Shown in pieces: positions 50,450-64,000 of a stretch of 64,000 nucleotides of DNA; positions within the stretch are counted from its first letter, which is position 1; the number at the start of each line of letters is the position of its first letter. The stretch comes from Nymphaea colorata (lineage: Eukaryota; Streptophyta; Magnoliopsida; Nymphaeales; Nymphaeaceae). The notes below the pieces were generated by a model. The model was given only the letters and a program-made list of their open reading frames with translations. It was not told the DNA's origin and made no database searches. The translations under genes and the position numbers were made by a program. The stretch lies in NCBI RefSeq assembly GCF_008831285.2, contig NC_045138.2, forward strand, positions 23,223,934 through 23,287,933. The letters run 5' to 3'.

Positions 50450-51730
50450 CGTCCCCAAAATTTATTTTGCTCTTTGGAGTACTTCAGAAAAATGAAATTT
50501 TATTTTGAAATAAGAGAGAAGGAAATTCGCCCGTCGGTACAAGGTCTACCCGTTTCCAACACCTTTATTGGAGGTAACACTACCAAGAACTAATCTCTTG
50601 ATTTGCACATTACGATATTTGAAATGTTATCATAAATCATATATAATGTGTGCTCAAGTGAAAATATTTTTTTTTAAATATACTGAAACAAATTTTAAAA
50701 TGATTAAAATGTGGTTTGATTTTGAAAAAAGTGATGGTGGTTCCCTAGGTCAAGATCTTAAGAGTTAACAAACCCTTAATATAGTAACTTTAGAAACTTG
50801 AGATTGAATTGTTAGAATATTCAAATAGCATAGAAAACAAAATGTTTAAAAGAGACACTTGTAAGATCATTTGAGTTCTTCAAATATTGACACTAGAATT
50901 TAACTATAAGATAATGTATGCATTCATGATTCCCATAAGTGATTATATATGAATGATTACATAAGTTATATATGCATAATAAAAAATAAACCATTCCTAC
51001 TGTAACATACAATTATGAAGCAATGGAACGAAAAAATTTGATACAAATTGATAGTAATAAGATTTCATCTAGCGAGTCACTCAAAGGTATATTGAAAATA
51101 GAGGTGGGTTAATGAAATGCTAAAAGAATTATTAGAAAAAAGATGAAAGATGGATTTGCAATTTGAAAATCGAAAATGACATGCTCAATGCAAATTAACA
51201 TGTACATCAAGCATGTTTGGGTGTTTTTCAGGTTGGACGTGCCCCAACCTCAAATGATAAAAATAGAAAAATGACCCATTGCAAACCATCACATCATAAT
51301 ACACATCCACATATAATCAAGTCATCAAAATAAAGAATTAGATAGAGAAATGGAAATATAGATATACAAAGAGAGAACAAGAATAGGTAGAAAAAAATTA
51401 AAAGAAAGAAAAGAAAAAAGTGAAAATACATAGAGAGAAAGAAAGATAAAAGAGAGCGAGAAAAATAGATATATTTGAAAGAGAAAGAATTAAATGAGAG
51501 AGAAATGAGAAAAGGAATAAAATAAAAAGAGAAATAAAGATGAGAAAATAAAATGAGCGAGATGTAAGTTAAAATAATATTGGAAAGTTAAGAATGAGAG
51601 AAATAAAATTAAGATGAAAATGAGAGGAGCAATGAATGAGAGAAAAAGAAGTTAAAACGAAAAAGAGAAAAGTTAAACTGGAGAAAAACAAGTTTAAAAG
51701 AGATAAATGAGTTAAAAGAAATGAAGAAGC
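50450..51730. repeat. AT-rich dispersed repeat, partial copy
   Basis: Matches about 8525-10020 of the AT-rich repeat, with part of the middle missing, and stops at a GAAATGAAGAAGCTAG segment (matching 10009-10022). It begins almost exactly where the LOX segmental duplication ends, so the duplication boundary and the repeat boundary coincide. Confidence 0.7.
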
Positions 51731-51739
51731 TAGAATTTG

Positions 51740-56830
<5,091 letters not shown>

Positions 56831-56985
56831 AAAATATGTTGACTGAGGGTTGATCGCATCAGGGGGCAGCTTGCCCACCCAAGGTTGGCCTAGCCTAGGT
56901 CTGGCCCACTACGAGGTCTAGATAGGCCGAGCTGGCCAACCACAAGCCTATTCTAGCCTAGCTGGCCGACTGCAGGCCTAGTGAT

Positions 56986-59900
56986 GCAACCCTACTCCTG
57001 TTCGGCCAGGATGGCCAAGAAGTGCCCAACAGCATGGGCATGATGATGCAAGGCTGGGCGGCTAGCCCCCACTTGGGCAAGAGGAAAACAACCTCTTCCT
57101 TTTTCTCAAAAGTTTTCCCTTGGGGATGGGCAAGACATTAAGACCTTCACCGAGAGGCGGTCAGAATGACGGGTTGATCGTCTGCGCATAGCAGTCTACA
57201 AGAAGCACTTGCCCATGGACGTTGTTTCTCTTTAGCCGAAATAGTGGCCCATGCGGCATTGGACCCCAACCTCAGGTCAGGCATGGCCAATGCACCAAGA
57301 GGCCGTAGCCGAGAGGCGCGCACCCTTGGGTTGTGTCATTTAGAGCAGAAGGCCTACGCAGAGAACCCTTGTAGTTGAGAGGCATACAGCTGAGTCCCTT
57401 AGGACAACTAATGCCATTCCAAGCGCTTCAGGGACCCTAGTCATCGTAGCCGAGAGGCAGCAAAAGCAGGATCCAATGCTGCGGGGCCATGCAGAGCACA
57501 AGGAGTTTAGTGGTCGCAGACCTGCTGAGGGTTACTCGGTTCAGTGCCAGCAGAGGCTATCAGGCATCATAGCAGTTGATGGATGACACCATGGCCAAGA
57601 TGCCACTCCGGAGCATAGCATGCAAAAGGGGATCCATTGCAGCCCCACCGACACCTAAGGAGCAGGAGGCTCCCTCCTTATCACAGCCAGCCAAGGGCCG
57701 ACCCAGCACCCACTCAACCAAGGATGCCCAAAAGTGAAGAGGTGTGCTGGGTTTGGTCAAGGACAAACTGCACCAGCACGGGTTGGGCGAGCCTAAAGCC
57801 GCCAAACTGTCAGACATAATTTGAGCCTTCAAAATTCCAGATCAGGAGGGTCAGTAGGAGACCAGTCGAGTTGTGCAGGCCTTAACCTGTTGACTGTCAG
57901 ACTCGATCCAAGCCCTCTATTGTCTTGGTCAAACTAGTCATCAGGACATGGACCTGACCTAGGTCTAGCTAGTTTCTCGCCCAGATTGTCTTTAAATAGT
58001 TAGCCATTAGGGTTAGGGTTTCATCTTATCATCGTTAATCATGTCGAGTTCATGTCAAGAAAGAGATTAGGGTTTCTGTAGCTGTACAACGGCCGCATCG
58101 AGCGGCTAGCCGAGTTTCCCTTGCAATGAAAAGTCTAACGAATGATTGATGTTACGACTGTCTCCGACATCGTTCTTTGGTGAGTAGCTGAAGTTCTTCC
58201 TTCCCCTCTTCATAGTGTAGACGTGGTTTATCTACATTTGAGGGTATGCTATGACGCCAAACACCCAATGACACTCCAACAAGCAGCACCAGCATGATTC
58301 TCTGCTGCTATTTAGGCCTGTTTTGTGTAGCTATGGCATGGTTCTTTACAATTGCGTCGTTTGGACCAACATCAATTGAAAAAAATTGAACGTTCACCCA
58401 CCGCAGCATTATTCCTCCACCTCCAGCGGTCTCCAAGACAGCCAAAACCATGCACAACTATAGAACCATTCTGTCATATCCAAATAGACCCTTATTACAT
58501 CAGTAGCAGGTAGAAATATGCTCCTAAATCCTTAAAAGGAGAATCGGCTAATTGTTCATCTCAAAGAAGCCAAACAGGACATCTCTATTCGGTGACCCAT
58601 GTTGTCGAATCCAGCCATTGGGGTTCTCCAGCAAATGGCCTTACGTGACTGTAGACGTCTTTTTTATTCCAAGCCCAGGCACGCGCGAATCCGATCAATA
58701 TACCATTAGCAATGAGGTGATAAAGCAGCTCCATTCTGTCGGTGGTGAAAGGCCCACGTCCGACCGGCTCCAGTGCCGAAAGAGTTTCTACTTTCCTGCT
58801 ATTATCAGCTGATCAATTCCATTGATTGATCCCTGTCCGGTAAATAGATTTACTTCTAACCCTATCTTGATCTCATGTTGTTTTAGAATGATAACAGCTG
58901 CTTTCGTGGTTATATGTTGAGTTCATGTGAGGCCGAATAAGTCACACATCCTAGCCACGCACCCTAGGCATCTATCTGTGGGAGAAAGAACTTGGGTTTG
59001 CTCCTGAGTGCATTTCCAATAGACCCAAAGCAAGAACCACTAGTTCAGACCAAGAACGGACAACGAGGAGGTAAGGGAGCTTCTGTCAGTTGTATGGACA
59101 TTTCCGACATACTCCAGTGAGACTCAGTCCCCTCCTTAGTTCGGCATCCTGGTCTCTCAACTGTAGCACCTACGCAAGGCGGACTTCAGCTACCCAATTC
59201 TCTCATAAGGCTGATGTTGTTGACCACCGAAGAGGGATGTACAACAGCAGGGCCAACCCTACTGGGAGAGCTAGACAGCCCATCGTGCCCCGTCGGACCT
59301 TGCGCAGCAGGTAGGCTAGACAACTTAGGGCATTTCTCGGATCTACGACTCTCTGCCAACCCTTGGCCAAGTACAGGACCTATCCCAAGCGTGGCCCTGG
59401 GAGGTAATCTTCTTCATACACCCTATAGATTGGGGAGGGTGCACATGTTAAGCCTACGGCCATTTACCAGTGTAGGAGAACCCTCGGTGTGCTCCAAGCT
59501 TCCGAGCACAGCCCCCGACTAAGGGAGCCCAAAGAAGCTTGTCCTATTGGAAATAGGGTGTTTTCTCTATGTGTAGGACATGTATGTCAATGTGATTGAG
59601 CCAGCTATGGGCATTGTGTGAGCTATGAGAGATTAATTTGTGCATCGTGCGCGCTTTGTAATTATTAAAGCTTCTCCGCCCACATAAAATCTATGCATGT
59701 TTGGCTAGGTTTGAATCTGGGTAACGACTTGTACTCATCCCAAGAACTAACTAAAGAATCGGGGTCTTGTCTGGCTTGGGTTCAAGCTATAAGGGAGTTA
59801 ACTTCCCCAGATTTGTGCCGACATCCAGCGAAGGTCTAGACTTAGTGTTCTGCTCGACAGTTGAGGTAGTACTCCCAGTCAGTAGGGCACACTAGTAGTT

Positions 59901-60108
59901 ATATCAAAGCCACTGTTAGTTTTCTATCGACACATACATGATAGTGCAATGAAAGACAGGCACAGTTTGAAGCAGAGATCGAAAAACTGTATGGGTCTAC
60001 AAACCTCCAATAGGTCTAAAAATTGGTAGCGTTTCACATAAAAATTAAGGCAACCATGTCTGGCGGATCCAATGATTAAATCTGAAAGTAAATTTGAAAC
60101 CCTCTGGT
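56986..60108 (+). mobile_element. Long LTR-like block, copy 3
   Basis: Begins TGATGCAACCCTACTCC and follows block copy 1 through the TTTAAATA/telo-box promoter (57991-58021) and on to the GAAACCCTCTGG segment (matching 13640). There the similarity stops because a Ty3/gypsy element starts. No gene is visible. Confidence 0.6.
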
Positions 60109-60525
60109 TGTTCCCTTGTGTCGTGTTTGTACAGTCATCCTTTGCTTTCATTGTATTTGCTTTGTTTATGTTGAGTCTTGGTGTAAGCTCGAATATTTAC
60201 CTATGTCGGAGCACCCTCCCAAAATCGGCCTCAAGTGTAAGATTGAGATTCTTTGTTTTGGATGGTCGGCATGAGAATTTTGTAAGTGGCTTCGGCCATC
60301 CTTTGTAAGTAAAGTGTAAAGCTTGCTTGCTTTTTCCTGTGATGTACTCAACTGTTTAAGTGAATATATTGCGAGTTTTCTTTCCACACTCTTTATGTAT
60401 TTTGTGTCTTGAGTTTTTAAAAAGGCATTCAAGTGATCTGCGCTCACTTGAACAAGGCAAAAGCTTACGACTTACTGGCGAGAGTTTGCCGCGTCGCATA
60501 GTCTGGAGGAGTCGGCCCGTGACAA
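60109..60525 (+). mobile_element. 5' LTR of a Ty3/gypsy element
   Basis: Begins TGTTCCCTTG where similarity to the older block at 13640 breaks, and ends GTGACA two bases before the primer binding site. TGT and ACA ends fit an LTR of 417 bases. The matching 3' LTR lies outside the window, so the end call rests on the homology break and the primer site. Confidence 0.65.
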
Positions 60526-60527
60526 CT

Positions 60528-60540
60528 AGTATCAGAGCCC
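60528..60540 (+). promoter_or_regulatory. Retrotransposon primer binding site
   Basis: TAGTATCAGAGCC, one base from the TGGTATCAGAGC site complementary to initiator methionine tRNA used by many plant LTR retrotransposons. It begins two bases after the LTR end. Confidence 0.75.
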
Positions 60541-60620
60541 AGATTCTGCTTAATCTGGATAAGCGATTGGAGAGTCGGTGTAGAGCTTTACACCGGCTTG
60601 CTGTTGTTGAGGAGGACGCT

Positions 60621-63600
60621 ATGGCATCACAATACAATCTGTGAGGTGTCAAAGGCAAGGAGGCGACCGGTCTAGAGGAGACAAGCTCAGCCCATGACCA
60701 AGGAAACTTGGTGGAGACGGTGAATCGATTGGTCGTAGATGTGGCCACCAATGAGGAAGCCATTGGCTTTGCTGCCGAAACCTTTGAAGGATTCAAGGAG
60801 GAGATGAAGTTGATGCGGGAATAGATGGTCAAGTCAATGGCCATGAAACGATCGCTCTTTGACTTGGTGAGGACCCTACAGGATGAAGTCGTTGGACTTC
60901 GGGCTTCAAACCAGAGATTGCTACGCACTAACTCCGCCAGTAGTAGTCAAGAGAGGATCGGTCGACATTCAATGTCGGCAAAGTACAATGGTAGCTGAGA
61001 TGCCAGGGCGATCGATAACTTTCTGTTCTAAGTAAACAACCATCTGGACTTGCAGAATATAGTAGAAGAAGACTTGAAGATCAAGACCGCAGTGATGTTG
61101 TTAAAGGGAGATACTGTAGCTTGGTGCAGGCAGAAAATGTTGGACACTGAGAATGGGGACTACATAATTAGGCCCTTCGACGACTTTCGTAAGCAGTTAA
61201 AGGGATACTTCATGCATGTGGATGCTGAAAGGCATGCTTATCGGTTGGTTGCGAACTTAAAGCATACAGGTTTCTAGAGAGATTATGTCAGAGCCTACTA
61301 AAAGGTCATGTTGAACATGCGTATGATGCTAGGAAAAGATAAACTTCACTGGTTCATCATAGGGTTTTCCAATCTTGGGCCCAAGCCGATGTGGAGAGAT
61401 TGAATCCAGAGACTTTGGATCAAGCACATGTGGCAGTTGAGCACTTGGCCGACACCCAAGGAAAAAGCTACACTGATATCTTCAAGTCTACGAAGAAATC
61501 CGACCACGGTGGTAAGAAAGAAGAATGGCTGGATAACAAAAACGAATCGGTGTCCCAGAAGCCAGCCAAGAGAAAACCCTTCTTTCACAAAGACTACACT
61601 AGGCCACCAAGAGAAGTGACTTGTTAAGTCTGCAAATGAAGGCACCAGGCGTGCGTCTGCCCGAAACGTGTGAGACCTACCAGGCAGGCCAATGTTGTGA
61701 GGGCCACCAAAGGCGAGAACAAAGAAGGGCAAACACATATGGGTGCCGCCCAAACGATCAATGTTGTCCAAAGTTGTGCAGTGTCTAGCAATATGGTGAA
61801 TAAGGAGATGATGTACCTAGATGTCACTCTGAATGAAATGTCTACAGTTGCAATGGTAGACTCCGAGACAACACATAACATCATCTCAAGAGAGGAGGTG
61901 GAGCGAGTGGGATTGAAGCTTGTGTCGCAATAGAGGACCCCTAAAACGGTGAACTCTGAAGCTAGGCCCATCCTAGGAGAAGCGAATGATTTAACGGTTC
62001 AAATTGAAGGTTGGACGGGAGTCACCAACATCTCCATAATACCCCTGGATGATTTCAAAGTGATTCTTGGGATGGAGTTCCTTAGATGTCAGAATGCAAT
62101 GATGTTGCCGAAGTTCAACACCTTGACATTGATGGGTGCAGATCAGTCTCATACAGTACATTGTCACTCCACCAAAAGCAAGTCTCAGTCGACGCTATCT
62201 GCGATGCAACTAAGAAGGGTGTGCATCGTGGGGAACAAACATTCCTCGTAGTTGTACGTCTACAAGAAGATGACCCCAGTCGAGTCATTCCCCCAGGGCT
62301 AACCCCTGTCCTGAAGCAGTTCAAGAGAGTGATGCACCCCCGAGTTGCCCAAACGCCTACGTGGATTACCGGCTGAGACTTGCTCGACCAGTTGGGCAAG
62401 GCGAGGATCTTTTCGAAGCTAGACCTTCGTTTCGGCTACTGGCTAGTCAGAATCGTAGAAGCTGATGAATCGAAAACAACTTGCATCACCCGCTATGGAG
62501 CATATGAGTTCTTAGTCTTGCCATGCGAGTTGACGAATGCCCTCGCAACTTTCTCGACTCTCATGAACAAGATATTCTATCCCTACCTTGACAAGTTTCT
62601 GGTAGTCTACTTGATGACATTGTGGTCTTTAGTAGCAACCTAGAGGAGCACGTTAGTCGCTTAAGGATGGTGTTCCAGGTACTCAAAGAAAATGATGTTT
62701 ATGTGAAAAATGAGAAGTGCCTCTTTGGCCAAAGAGAGATCAGTTTCCTCCGCTATATTGTAGGAAATGGCCAGCTGCGAATGGACCCTGAGAAAGTGAA
62801 AGCTGTCCAAGACTAGAAGCCGCCCATAAATGTGCCTGAATTATGGTCCTTTCTTGGGTTGGCCAATAACTATCGGCGGCTCATCACGGGGTACTCATTG
62901 GTAGCGGCGCCCCTCACTGACCTACTAAAAAAGAATCGATTCTAGATTTGGACTCAGTCTGCCCAAGATGCCATTGAAGGCCTGAAGCATGCCCTTGTAC
63001 AAGAGTCAATTTTCAGATTGCTAGATCACTTAAAGCCCTTTGAAATACACACAGATGCCTCAGATTTTGCCATCGGTGGTGTAATAATGCAGGAAGGTCA
63101 TTCGATCGTCTATGAGAGCCAGAAGTTGAATGACCCTGGGAGGCGGTACACAGTGCATGAACGGGAAATGTCTGCCATTGTGCATTACTTGCGTATATGG
63201 AGGCATTACCTACTGGGGGCAGAGTTTGTCATCAAGACAGATAATGTAGCTACAAGTTACTTCAAGACTCAGAAGAAGTTAACTCCAAAGCAGGTTGGCA
63301 AGAATTCTTTGAGGAGTTTGGTTTCGCTTTAGAGTACAAGGTTGGTAAGACCAATGGAGTAGCGAATGCGTTGAGTCGAAAGGCAGAACTTGCAGTGTCT
63401 CTAATGGGGACCTCCGAAGCCCAATTGGAGGGTGCGCTCCTCAAGCGGGTTCGTGAATGAATGTAGCAAGACTCATTGGCCCAACACTTAGTTGCCTTGG
63501 CCGAAGCGGGGAAGACTCGAAGATTTTGGCTACGAGAAGGATTCATCCTCACCAAGGGCAAATAAATTTTCGTGCCAAAGTGGGGTAATATCCGGCGAGA

Positions 63601-64000
63601 GCTAACAAAGGAGTGTCAGGATATGCTTTGGGCTGGGCATCCAGGCCATGAGCAGACTCTGGCCCTTCTCGAACGAGGGTATTATTGGTCCCAAATGCGC
63701 GACGATGTAGAGGCATATGTGAAAACTTGCCTCATCTGCCAGCAGGACAAGGGGAGTAACCAGAAGCCTGCCGGCCTGCTCGAGCCTCTTCCTGTTCTGG
63801 AATGTCCGTAGGAGTCCATCTCCATGGACTTCATTGTGAGTCTACCCAGAGTTGATGGCTACAACTCTATCTTCGTTGTTGTGGATAGGTTTTTTAAGTA
63901 TGCCACGTTCATCCCAACTACGAAGGAGAGCTCAACGGAGATGTTTGTGAAAAATATCGTGAAGTATTGGGGTGTGCCGAAGAGTATTGTGAGTGATCGC
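60621..64000 (+). pseudogene. Broken Ty3/gypsy gag-pol, runs off the window
   Basis: Domains follow the Ty3/gypsy order on the plus strand. Gag covers about 60621-61290, with a stop at the eighth codon after ATG 60621 and more later. A damaged zinc knuckle lies near 61619-61665. The protease (about 61790-61935) reads Asp-Ser-Glu where Asp-Ser/Thr-Gly is expected. Reverse transcriptase covers about 62290-62930, with a one-base frame change at 62611-62614, exactly at the catalytic Asp-Asp box. RNase H is at about 63000-63330 (HTDASDFAIGG). Integrase starts near 63600 with its His-His-Cys-Cys zinc motif (GHPGHEQT, then CLICQQDK) and enters the core (MDFIVSLP, then VSDR at the window end). A stop at 63809 divides the last two parts. 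The element cannot make its own proteins. The clade was not determined. Confidence 0.88.

Overview
This window looks like nuclear DNA from a flowering plant. It holds spliced multi-exon genes with GT-AG introns, plant-type Ty3/gypsy and Ty1/copia LTR retrotransposon sequence, many short inverted-repeat elements, long AT and GA microsatellites, and a mitochondrial-type SDH3 reading frame in a nuclear setting. The species cannot be read from the sequence. Nothing here is prokaryotic or organellar as a whole.

Layout. 1-2260: a badly decayed Ty3/gypsy gag-protease-RT fragment. 2262-5590: GC-richer, LTR-like sequence. 5590-10560: an AT-rich repeat with no recognisable genes. 10698 to about 13600, 13600-17083 and 17084-18343: a long LTR-like block (about 2.9 kb), a decayed internal region and a truncated second LTR-like block. 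18928-19257: an intact mitochondrial-type SDH3 frame. 19362-20768: a terminal-inverted-repeat element flanked by a 10-bp direct repeat. 20967-31876 and 33717-50446: two copies of a segmental duplication, each with one complete nine-exon 9-lipoxygenase-type gene (LOX-A 22310-28994, 909 aa; LOX-B 34421-45121, 908 aa). 50450-60108: further copies of the AT-rich repeat and the long LTR-like block. 60109-64000: a younger but broken Ty3/gypsy element (5' LTR, primer binding site, gag, protease, RT, RNase H, integrase) that entered the older block and runs off the window.

Both lipoxygenase genes have open exons, matching intron phases, all five iron ligands, the Coffa-site alanine and the C-terminal isoleucine, so both should encode active enzymes. 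They differ in regulation and fine structure. LOX-A carries four TTGACC W-box cores, helped by a 197-bp promoter duplication. LOX-B keeps one and has its own 60-bp promoter duplication. LOX-B has an enlarged intron 1 with a hAT-like MITE, a copia solo LTR with target-site duplication in intron 5, a V-to-I change at the position-specificity site, and clustered departures from the family consensus in exon 4.

I found no previously unknown gene system. The most informative content is the lipoxygenase pair as a young neofunctionalisation candidate, the mitochondrial-type SDH3 frame, and several mobile elements whose ends can be fixed to the base.
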